Of a DNA stretch of 7,433 nt, positions 1 to 5,539 are shown piece after piece. The stretch is from positions 1 to 7,433 of the forward strand of contig DUNY01000189.1 in the NCBI GenBank assembly GCA_012839145.1, written 5' to 3'. Source of the stretch: Thermoanaerobacterales bacterium (GTDB lineage Bacteria; Bacillota; Thermosediminibacteria; Thermosediminibacterales; Tepidanaerobacteraceae). How positions within the stretch are numbered: the first letter of the stretch is position 1; each line of letters starts with the position of its first letter. The translations under genes and the position numbers were made by a program. The notes beneath the pieces were generated by a model, which did not search any database, had not been told where the DNA came from, and worked only from the letters and a program-made list of their open reading frames with translations.

Positions 1-1010
1 GAGATAAAGATTCCTGGGTGGAGAGTAGCAGCGGTGAAGGTATGGTCAGCCCCAGTGCCGGCGGTCAAATAAGCTTGGGCAGCGAAGCCTCCATTACTAT
101 TCCGGCCTCCGCTCTTAAGGGGAGTGCCAAGGTAAATGTAAAGATAAAGCGGGTGGATTCCTTACCGGATATACCCGGCGGTTTTATGGTGCTAGGTCAA
201 GTCTTTGAATTAACTGTAGGAGGCCATAATTCCTATACCTTTAACAAACCGGTAACACTCGAATTTACTTTTGACCCTGCCCAAGTTCCAGAAGGCACTG
301 CACCGGCACTATATTACTATGACGAAACCACCTCCAAGTGGATAGAATTAGGTGGAACTGTATTGGGTAATACCATCTCGGTTACAATAGACCATTTCAC
401 CTTGTTTGTAGTCATGTGCAAAACGGAAGGGGCCAGCATACCCCAACCAATTGTACCTTTGCTGAGTGATATAGGTCAGCACTGGGCTAAAGCAACAATT
501 GAAATATTGGTGGGACAGGGGATAGTCAGTGGCTATACAGACGGAACCTTTAGGCCAGATAACACCATAACCAGGGCGGAATTTGCCACATTACTGGTTA
601 AAGTACTGAAACTGGAAGGGACCGGTTCCGGTAGGATATTTGCCGATACGGCCAGCCACTGGGCAAGAGATACCATTGCCATTGCCGAATCCTGTGGTAT
701 AGTAAGCGGGTATGTTGAAAACACCTTTGGCCCGAACGATCCGATTACTAGGGAACAAATGGCCATAATGGCGGTTAAAGCAGTGAAGTTTACTTCGGTA
801 TCAGAGGAGATGACCTTTATCGATAATACCCAAATTTCCTCTTGGGCCAAGAGCGGCGTATCAGCAGCGGTCAAGAACGGCATAATGAGTGGATATCCAA
901 ACAACACCTTTAAGCCTCAAGGCACTGCTACCCGGGCCGAAGCTGTTACGGTAATTTACAATTTACTACTTTCGATTGGTAAATATGAAACCACTACAAC
1001 TGTAGACTAA
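1..1010 (+). CDS. SLH-domain cell-surface protein, 5' partial
   Basis: This is the C-terminal part of a secreted surface protein held to the cell wall by S-layer homology repeats. The frame is open to the left edge (codons from base 3 read DKDSW), so the GTG at 18 is not a credible start, and no signal peptide is in view. The first ~130 visible residues form a beta-rich domain beginning VSPSAGGQISLGS, with IPASALKG, FNKPVTLEFTF, a W and DHFTLFVV; this resembles ZU5-like domains found in clostridial SLH proteins. Three SLH repeats follow, starting near bases 462 (LSDIGQHWA), 639 (FADTASHWA) and 816 (FIDNTQISSWA), each with a G-I-[VM]-S-G-Y core and a TR[AE]E/Q motif. SLH triplets in this family bind pyruvylated secondary wall polymer. 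Codons look richer in G and C than those of the genes to the right. The gene converges on the envelope operon and is probably a separate transcription unit. The SLH call is secure; the substrate or role of the missing N-terminus is unknown. Confidence 0.93.
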   Translation, partial: DKDSWVESSSGEGMVSPSAGGQISLGSEASITIPASALKGSAKVNVKIKRVDSLPDIPGGFMVLGQVFELTVGGHNSYTFNKPVTLEFTFDPAQVPEGTAPALYYYDETTSKWIELGGTVLGNTISVTIDHFTLFVVMCKTEGASIPQPIVPLLSDIGQHWAKATIEILVGQGIVSGYTDGTFRPDNTITRAEFATLLVKVLKLEGTGSGRIFADTASHWARDTIAIAESCGIVSGYVENTFGPNDPITREQMAIMAVKAVKFTSVSEEMTFIDNTQISSWAKSGVSAAVKNGIMSGYPNNTFKPQGTATRAEAVTVIYNLLLSIGKYETTTTVD

Positions 1011-1075
1011 ATAATAGCAAACGTATCCAATGACTGCCAGGAAAATACCAGATGGTAGAGATGTTCACAGTCCAA

Positions 1076-1101
1076 AAGCCGTCGGCGATAGCCGGCGGCT
1101 T
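1076..1101. terminator. GC-rich hairpin between convergent genes, probable two-way terminator
   Basis: AGCCGTCGGC (1077-1086) pairs with GCCGGCGGCT (1091-1100) through one T-G wobble, around the loop GATA; A1076 and T1101 add an eleventh pair. It lies 66 bases past the stop of the SLH gene and 86 bases past the stop of the MraY-like gene on the other strand. Read on the minus strand the stem is followed by a short T run; on the plus strand a T-rich stretch (1117-1125) comes after a gap. The position between two converging genes fits termination, but neither T tract is ideal. Confidence 0.5.
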
Positions 1102-1186
1102 CAACTTTGTAGTCTGTTTTTTCTTTAACCAGTCAAAGCATCCTGAGATCGTAGTGAGAATTGAGGGGGCAAACTTTAATTAAAAC

Positions 1187-2017
1187 TCACAATCTTCCCA
1201 GATTATCAAGGTAATTTAAGAATCGATTATTTTTAATCAAATCTGTCAGTGAATATTTTTCCGTAAAAATATGTATCACTATAAGGAATGCCAAAACTCC
1301 CAGCTTAATGTACCAACTGAGCGTTAATACAACCAGAAACCCGACGGAAATACCGAGCACGTTTGATCCTGCATCACCCATCATACATCTTGCTTTTAAA
1401 TCATAGGGCATGTAACCGATTATAGAACCTACTAAAGGGATAAAAGGTGATATAATAGCAGTTTTATGTTTAATAATCAAGCTAACCAATATGACAAGAA
1501 AAGAAAAAATATAAACTTTGATAGCCCGGCCCGGTCTTAAATCCAGCAGATTAAAAAAGTTAGTGGAAAGTGCTATGATTAGCGTATTTATAACAGTTTC
1601 TAAAGGATTTGAAGTAAGGGAAGAACTAATAATAAAGGCAATCAAGAGACCGATAATAGCCTTCAAAGCCCCCGTGGTAAGCCGACCCTTGAGCAGGCTT
1701 TTAAAATGTCCCTTGAGCCCCAGTACATTCCGGGCTCCCAGCATGTCGTCAATAAAACCAATTAAACATGCTGCTGTAATGACAAATTGAATTAACAGTG
1801 TGTCTAATGAATAGTTCTTAGCCGATAATATGTATAAGATATACCACAATAAAGTGTATATGGGAAACATTATACCGATTCCCTGGGGTATCACCTCACT
1901 TCTATAATTTTTTGCGAGTTTACCACCTCGCTCAAATATATCAATAAAAGCAGGAGTAAAAGCATAACTTACAAGGGCTGCAGCAATAAAGATTATCGAT
2001 AAAAACCCCGTTGACAA
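1187..2017 (-). CDS. MraY/WecA-like membrane phosphoglycosyl transferase (GT4-type)
   Basis: A polytopic membrane protein of the polyprenyl-phosphate N-acetylhexosamine-1-phosphate transferase superfamily, whose members move a sugar-1-phosphate from a UDP-sugar to undecaprenyl phosphate on the inner membrane face. From the TTG start the protein has 276 residues and about eight hydrophobic segments. Family landmarks are NYRSEVIPQGIG near residue 37, the GFIDDMLG acid pair (D90, D91) followed by GLKGHFK, NFFNLLDLRPGRA (153-165) where classical enzymes have NxxDGxxG, MMGDAGSNVLG (212-222), and HIFTEKYSLT near 249. The start is placed at TTG 2017 because GGAGG lies 8 bases upstream of it; an in-frame ATG at 2080 would give 297 residues but has only weak ribosome-binding sequence. 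It follows the GT2 gene after a long gap. The true sugar and acceptor cannot be read from the sequence. The variant third motif suggests a clade distinct from MraY and WecA. Confidence 0.85.
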   Translation of the reverse strand: MSTGFLSIIFIAAALVSYAFTPAFIDIFERGGKLAKNYRSEVIPQGIGIMFPIYTLLWYILYILSAKNYSLDTLLIQFVITAACLIGFIDDMLGARNVLGLKGHFKSLLKGRLTTGALKAIIGLLIAFIISSSLTSNPLETVINTLIIALSTNFFNLLDLRPGRAIKVYIFSFLVILVSLIIKHKTAIISPFIPLVGSIIGYMPYDLKARCMMGDAGSNVLGISVGFLVVLTLSWYIKLGVLAFLIVIHIFTEKYSLTDLIKNNRFLNYLDNLGRL

Positions 2018-2020
2018 TAG

Positions 2021-2030
2021 TTTTTCCTCC
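2021..2030 (-). promoter_or_regulatory. Ribosome-binding site that sets the TTG start of the MraY-like gene
   Basis: On the minus strand TTGGAGGAAAAACTATTG places GGAGG 8 bases before TTG (codon at 2017-2015). The longer frame opening at ATG 2080 has no comparable site, and its extra 21 residues (MLYGNIMVLC...) do not resemble the usual family N-terminus. Confidence 0.6.
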
Positions 2031-2137
2031 AAAACATATAATAGATTTCGGCATAATACCATGATGTTACCATATAACATTCCCTGAGAATGAAGATTCT
2101 TGAGGTAAAAGCAATAAAGTTATTTTTAAATAATGCT

Positions 2138-2376
2138 CGTCAGGTAATACAGAGGGCGAATATTAATTTTTTGTTAACAGGTTTTTGCTAAGATTTTGCT
2201 AAAGCCGTTAAAAAGCTTTTTGTGGAGTAACAAAAGAAGTGGTTTTTTAAAGATCCAGCTATTTATCTTGTTATATTAATAATTACAGAGCGAGATTGAG
2301 CTTAAATATTTAGGCTTTTGCAGAATCGAGGTTTAGAACAATCAAAAGAAACCTGAGCGAATGGTATTACCTGACG
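2138..2376. repeat. 239-bp segment bounded by a perfect 13-bp inverted repeat (MITE-like?)
   Basis: CGTCAGGTAATAC at 2138-2150 is repeated in exact reverse complement, GTATTACCTGACG, at 2364-2376. The 213-bp interior is AT-rich and non-coding. Flanks just outside the arms are AATGCT on the left and ATTGCC on the right, matching at four of six places, which could be a decayed target duplication or chance. The pattern suits a small non-autonomous element with terminal repeats, but an ordinary long-range RNA stem is also possible. Confidence 0.4.
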
Positions 2377-2391
2377 ATTGCCATAGTTACT

Positions 2392-3090
2392 TTATATACC
2401 ATAATCAATTATTTTTGAAATCAACACCTTAAATATATGCCAGAACTGTTTTCCCCTATGTAAAAAACCTTTCAGATCTCTGCCGGTTACGTCATGATAC
2501 ATATCTACATCCACTTCTTTGACTGTAAAGCCTTTTTTAAGTATGTCAATCAATATCCCCACTTCTATTCCGAAGCCTTCCGGGATTGTACCGATTGCAT
2601 CCAGCACCTCTTTCTTAAAGGCCCTTTGTCCCGACAAGGCACCTGTTACCTCCTTACCGGTGAAGAATTTCACCCCGTAAAAAGCAAGAGATTTGACAAA
2701 ACCAAAGCCTTTTTTTTTGCTAGGTGGTTTAAACCGGGCAATTACCACATCGGCTTCATCCTTTAAAATTGGTGAAACCAGTTTATAAACCTCACCGGAG
2801 CTTTCACGCAGGTCTGCATCCAGGAAAACAATAATATCTCCGTCCACGTTCTTTAAGCCTTCCCGAAGTGCATTGCCCTTTCCTTTGTTTTCCTTTAATT
2901 CGAGCACCCTTGCCCCGACCTTTGAGGCCTTGGTACAGGTTTGGTCACCGGAACCGTCATCAATTACTAAGAGGTCCAAATCTATTTGATTTTCTCTACA
3001 ATAGGTGTTTTGAAAATCCTCAAGGCCTTTTAGGGTTTGCTCTATATTTTTCTCTTCATTAAAAGCCGGTATCAAGACTGTCACTTTCAC
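2392..3090 (-). CDS. Family 2 glycosyltransferase (GT-A fold)
   Basis: A cytoplasmic or membrane-surface GT2 enzyme of 232 residues that should transfer a sugar from a nucleotide-sugar donor; donor and acceptor are not predictable. Visible motifs are the N-terminal IPAFNEEKNI (7-16), VIDDGSGDQT (42-51), NKGKGNALREG (68-78), the metal-binding DAD (91-93) in FLDADLRE, SGQRAFKKEVL (153-163) and GFGIEVGILIDILKKG (172-187). The overall pattern is closest to the polyprenyl-phosphate sugar synthases and glucosyl-3-phosphoglycerate synthase-like GT2 group. There is no clear transmembrane helix. It starts at GTG, 4 bases inside the end of steB (GTGA overlap), with GAGGAGG at 3101-3107 inside the steB coding end, so translation is probably coupled. 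The tight link to steB suggests that its product acts at the envelope with SteA/SteB. Confidence 0.92.
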   Translation of the reverse strand: MKVTVLIPAFNEEKNIEQTLKGLEDFQNTYCRENQIDLDLLVIDDGSGDQTCTKASKVGARVLELKENKGKGNALREGLKNVDGDIIVFLDADLRESSGEVYKLVSPILKDEADVVIARFKPPSKKKGFGFVKSLAFYGVKFFTGKEVTGALSGQRAFKKEVLDAIGTIPEGFGIEVGILIDILKKGFTVKEVDVDMYHDVTGRDLKGFLHRGKQFWHIFKVLISKIIDYGI

Positions 3091-3965
3091 CTACTTTTTT
3101 CCTCCTCATTCACAAAGGGCATCAGGGAGTTAGCACTTTTCTTTACACCATAATGGCCCTCTTTCCCGGTCATAACTAAAACTAAAGAAGTTTGACCTAT
3201 GATAGTGTCTACATTATCAACGGTGGATAGTTTTTCTTTTTTATAGAGTTCTATATAAGAATTTTCAACAGTTGTGGTTTCTACACCTATCAAGGGTAAA
3301 GACAATTTTTTCACTTCTTTTATCAAGGGTATATCAATTACTTCATGTTTATTATTTTTATCACGACTACCACCGGCTATTACAATATAATCGGCGGGTT
3401 TTTGTAAATCACCGTTCACATATATGATACCCTTTTCAATCAAGAAGGCAATGTCGTCGGCACTATATTTACCTCCAGTAGTTTCGGCGATTTTTTTAAG
3501 AACAACTGGAATGACATTTTCATCAATGCCAAAATGCTCCATCAGTTGGTTTTGCTCCTCATCACTTATATAAAGGAGTCTTTCACTGATGAGAGTTACT
3601 GAAGTGACATCTGCACCGGCTATCTTCAGAGATTGTCTCATACTGGTATACGTGTAGTCATCAGTGGTTTCTACAATTACTATATGCAAGTCGGTTAACT
3701 TATTCTTTATATAATCAGGGAATACATTTTTAATGTAATTTTCATTTAACTCATTGGCACTTGAAAGTTGTTTTATCTGGTTTTGTAAGTCCAGATTAAG
3801 GCGATTGAGTTCATCAAATTTATTTTCCATTTTTTGAACCGTTATTTCCTGCTGTTCAAAAATAATATCCTGAGAATCCACTTGAATACCAATCAGAATT
3901 CCTATGCCCAGTGCCAAAAAAATAGAGATTACAGTGATGACTAAGTATTTTATATTTATAAACAT
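3087..3965 (-). CDS. steB: SteB/MctB-family membrane protein (often named copper transporter)
   Basis: A 292-residue protein with one N-terminal membrane helix (about residues 6-28, YLVITVISIFLALGIGILIG), a probable coiled coil (31-75, rich in Q, E, N and L), and a soluble alpha/beta domain that should face outside the membrane. The family pattern includes the GIQVDSQDI juncture after the helix, LHIVIVETTDDY (93-104), ADYIVIAGGSRD (191-202), LIGVETT (225-231) and the C-terminal TGKEGHYGVKKSANSLMPF (266-284). Relatives are Rv1698/MctB of Mycobacterium tuberculosis, linked to copper tolerance, and SteB of Corynebacterium glutamicum, a SteA partner in cell separation. The protein shows no cysteine or histidine cluster of a metal carrier and only one helix, so the transport name is doubtful here. 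AAAGGAG at 3974-3980 precedes the ATG. It lies 140 bases after steA and overlaps the GT2 gene. Confidence 0.9.
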   Translation of the reverse strand: MFINIKYLVITVISIFLALGIGILIGIQVDSQDIIFEQQEITVQKMENKFDELNRLNLDLQNQIKQLSSANELNENYIKNVFPDYIKNKLTDLHIVIVETTDDYTYTSMRQSLKIAGADVTSVTLISERLLYISDEEQNQLMEHFGIDENVIPVVLKKIAETTGGKYSADDIAFLIEKGIIYVNGDLQKPADYIVIAGGSRDKNNKHEVIDIPLIKEVKKLSLPLIGVETTTVENSYIELYKKEKLSTVDNVDTIIGQTSLVLVMTGKEGHYGVKKSANSLMPFVNEEEKSR

Positions 3966-4007
3966 TTTCTTTGCTCCTTTAACACTGAACTAACCCTTCC
4001 TAAGTCC

Positions 4008-4023
4008 CCGCCTCTAAAGGCGG
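4008..4023. repeat. Short GC hairpin, first of two in the steA-steB gap
   Basis: CCGCCT (4008-4013) and AGGCGG (4018-4023) form a 6-bp perfect stem around CTAA. The surrounding AGTCCCCGCCTCTAAAGGCG resembles the short end hairpins of IS200/IS605-type elements. No T run follows on either strand, so it is a poor terminator. Confidence 0.5.
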
Positions 4024-4065
4024 CGGGTACCAAAGGGCGGTTAAGCTCAGTATGGTCTCGACTAA

Positions 4066-4096
4066 CATTTAGAGGGGGCTAACTCCCCTCTAAATG
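4066..4096. repeat. Perfect 12-bp inverted repeat in the steA-steB gap
   Basis: CATTTAGAGGGG (4066-4077) and CCCCTCTAAATG (4085-4096) are exact reverse complements around the 7-base loop GCTAACT. It sits 10 bases past the steA stop. It has no T tract, so it may act as an mRNA stabiliser or partial terminator. With the hairpin at 4008 it may instead be one end of an IS200/IS605-derived miniature element; TTCAAG at 4103-4108 is reminiscent of the right-end cleavage site in some of these. Confidence 0.6.
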
Positions 4097-4105
4097 AAGT
4101 CTCGT

Positions 4106-5224
4106 TCAAGGTAAAAGCATTTTTAAGCGAAGTTCCAGCAGTTTTATTGCATGTTTTATGGGAGGAGACATGGTTGAGATTACTATAATGGGTACCATGG
4201 CAGCGGCGAACAGGCCTATCATGTATGAAGGTTTTAATTTCTGATTATAGAGTTTACTTACACCTTTGGCATCTACTAGGATAGAACCGATCTTGAGCCT
4301 TACCAAAAAGGTGCTGGCCATTCCTTTCCGGCCTTTTTCTAAAAAATCGATCATGCTGGAGTGAGTACCTACGGCTACTATCAGATCTGCTCGCTTTTCA
4401 TAAGCTAAAAGCATAGCTATATCCTCACTGGTACCCGGAGATATGAAAGTTTTAGCATCAAGACCTAATTCTTTCACTCTTGTAAGACCGGGTGCCCTGC
4501 CGTCGGGGTAAGCATGGACGACGATATCCTTACAGACTTCCAAAGCTTCATCGGTTACACTGTCCATATCACCAATAATAATATCCGGTGTATAACCATA
4601 CTCCAGGAGAGCATCCGCTCCACCATCAACACCCACCAATACGGGTTTAACCTCATCTATATATGTCTTTATGGCAGCCAAATCCTCTTTATAGTTATTG
4701 CCTCGCACAACGATTAAAACATGTTTGTTCTTAATAACAGTATTAATTTCGGGTATTTCAACTCCGCCCATTATCAGGTATTTTTCTTTTTTGGCGTAAG
4801 CTAAAGTGTTATTAATAAACATATTTAAAGAGTTTTCCATATTTATTCTGGCCGATTCCATTTCGGCGTTTACTTTGTCTAATGTAAGAAATTCTCCTCT
4901 GGCTACAAATTCATTATTATTGTAGATTTCGCCATTGTCTGTAATCGTAATGCTCGAACCTTCTTCAAGGGACATTATTTGATTTCCTACATTGTCCACA
5001 ATTGGAATGTTTGCATCCAAAAGGACGGCCGGTCCCGGATTTGGGTAGCGACCTGTTATTGATTTGGCTGCATTTATTACTGCTTTGACTTTGCGAGAAG
5101 ATAGACCTAAAGCCCCTACTTCATCTATATCTTCATGGTGTATTATGGCAATATCGCCGGGAATTAATCGTTTAACAAGGTTTTTGGTTTTATTATCGAT
5201 TTTTGCAGTGCCTGTAATAGACAT
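4106..5224 (-). CDS. steA: SteA-like septal/envelope protein with thiamine pyrophosphokinase-like domain
   Basis: A 372-residue protein matching the SteA family, known in Corynebacterium glutamicum to work with SteB in daughter-cell separation. The N-terminal region carries the family block GDIAIIHHEDIDEVGALGL (23-41), KVKAVINAAKSITGRYPNPG (45-64) and a short beta domain. The middle (about 168-310) resembles the catalytic domain of thiamine pyrophosphokinase: VGVDGGADALLEYGYTPD (197-214), IIIGDMDSV (215-223) and TSEDIAMLLAYE (265-276). A single hydrophobic helix near the end (about 334-352, YMIGLFAAAMVPIIVISTM) and a short basic tail should anchor it in the membrane with the main domains in the cytoplasm. 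The TPPK-specific substrate-binding C-terminal domain is not evident, so I do not call it a thiamine enzyme. AGAGGGG at 5231-5237 supports the ATG. It heads the minus-strand gene row, followed by steB. Confidence 0.92.
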   Translation of the reverse strand: MSITGTAKIDNKTKNLVKRLIPGDIAIIHHEDIDEVGALGLSSRKVKAVINAAKSITGRYPNPGPAVLLDANIPIVDNVGNQIMSLEEGSSITITDNGEIYNNNEFVARGEFLTLDKVNAEMESARINMENSLNMFINNTLAYAKKEKYLIMGGVEIPEINTVIKNKHVLIVVRGNNYKEDLAAIKTYIDEVKPVLVGVDGGADALLEYGYTPDIIIGDMDSVTDEALEVCKDIVVHAYPDGRAPGLTRVKELGLDAKTFISPGTSEDIAMLLAYEKRADLIVAVGTHSSMIDFLEKGRKGMASTFLVRLKIGSILVDAKGVSKLYNQKLKPSYMIGLFAAAMVPIIVISTMSPPIKHAIKLLELRLKMLLP

Positions 5225-5269
5225 TTACCACCCCTCTGAACCAATAGATATTTGTTATCCATCATATAC

Positions 5270-5298
5270 AATTTAACACAAAAATGATGTCCTCTCAA
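5270..5298 (-). promoter_or_regulatory. Candidate sigma-A promoter for steA and the genes after it
   Basis: Read on the minus strand, TTGAGA (5298-5293) and TAAATT (5275-5270) are separated by exactly 17 bases. The -35 box matches five of six consensus bases and the -10 box four of six. The predicted start of transcription lies about 40 bases upstream of the steA ATG, leaving room for the AGAGGGG ribosome site. The call rests on motif match and position only. Confidence 0.4.
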
Positions 5299-5312
5299 CA
5301 TAGCAATTGAAC

Positions 5313-5367
5313 ATGTGCATTCTCCTGTATTTTTTGTGCGCTATCAATTATTATACAGGATGTGCAT
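5313..5367. repeat. Paired 8-bp direct and inverted repeats, possible operator
   Basis: ATGTGCAT occurs at 5313-5320 and again at 5360-5367. Between and overlapping these, TCCTGTAT (5323-5330) is mirrored by ATACAGGA (5353-5360). The block sits just upstream of the candidate steA promoter. It could be a regulator binding site or a weak stem; no known operator is recognised. Confidence 0.3.
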
Positions 5368-5373
5368 GCTTTG

Positions 5374-5402
5374 GGCTATCCGCTATGCAAGGTAGCCTTT
5401 TT
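5374..5402 (+). terminator. Terminator-like hairpin with T run, no plus-strand gene before it
   Basis: GGCTATC (5374-5380) pairs with GGTAGCC (5391-5397), with one T-G wobble, around a 10-base loop, and TTTTT (5398-5402) follows directly. The shape is that of an intrinsic terminator on the plus strand. Only the steA promoter region, on the other strand, lies to its left, so it would have to end a small or antisense transcript. Confidence 0.4.
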
Positions 5403-5453
5403 CATATATTGTGTTGCATACTATAATTTTACTCTAACAGAGCTGGTATTTCA

Positions 5454-5482
5454 TTGCAACAATTTATTTAGATTGGTATAAT
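5454..5482 (+). promoter_or_regulatory. Sigma-A promoter of the alkaline-phosphatase-like membrane protein gene
   Basis: TTGCAA (5454-5459) and a perfect TATAAT (5477-5482) are separated by exactly 17 bases. Transcription should start near 5489, giving a leader of about 50 bases that carries the GGTGGG ribosome site at 5528-5533, 6 bases before the ATG. Confidence 0.6.
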
Positions 5483-5539
5483 AACCATATGTGATTTATA
5501 CTGCTGCTTGTCAGTTATTACATAAATGGTGGGTTACAT

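Larger units (their letters stand above)
2018..2391. other. 374-bp spacer between the GT2 and MraY-like genes
   Basis: No convincing gene was found on either strand. The stretch is AT-rich. It holds a perfect 13-bp inverted repeat (2138-2150 and 2364-2376), an 11-bp near-tandem repeat TTTTTGCTAAG/ATTTTGCTAAA (2182-2203, 9 of 11 matching), and short AT palindromes at 2210-2221 and 2303-2312. I could not identify a clear promoter for the MraY-like gene in it, nor a clear terminator after the GT2 gene, so whether transcription runs through is open. Confidence 0.6.
5225..5539. other. Divergent intergenic control region
   Basis: This 315-bp gap separates steA from the divergent membrane protein gene and carries no gene that I can support. 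From left to right it holds the steA ribosome site and candidate promoter, a cluster of 8-bp direct and inverted repeats (5313-5367), a plus-strand terminator-like hairpin (5374-5402), a weaker TATAAT box (5422-5427, with TTTTCA 17 bases upstream), and the better plus-strand promoter (5454-5482). Confidence 0.7.

Noticed and set aside
18..20. GTG as the start of the SLH protein
   Set aside because: The frame is open upstream to the window edge, there is no signal peptide after it, and no clear ribosome site before it; the gene is 5' truncated by the window.
533..907. Minus-strand open frame opposite the SLH gene
   Set aside because: It is antisense to the three clear SLH repeats and shows no domain pattern of its own.
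1021..1110. Possible riboswitch around the hairpin after the SLH gene
   Set aside because: No downstream plus-strand gene, and the sequence does not fit the c-di-GMP or other riboswitch patterns I know.
1518..1790. Plus-strand open frame opposite the MraY-like gene
   Set aside because: It mirrors the membrane gene on the other strand, which has clear family motifs; no ribosome site or recognisable protein pattern.
2299..2320. AT-rich hairpin AGCTTAAATATTTAGGCT followed by TTTG as a terminator
   Set aside because: It would work only on the plus strand, where no gene precedes it; the stem is AT-rich and weak.
2361..2432. Short plus-strand frame ATGGTATTACCTGAC... of 23 codons
   Set aside because: No ribosome site, overlaps the inverted repeat arm and the end of the GT2 gene.
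2494..3062. Plus-strand open frames opposite the GT2 gene
   Set aside because: Antisense shadows of a gene with complete GT2 motifs.
4106..5224. Thiamine pyrophosphokinase (thiN) as the name of this gene
   Set aside because: Extra N-terminal block, C-terminal membrane helix and steB neighbour are typical of SteA; the thiamine-binding domain is not evident.
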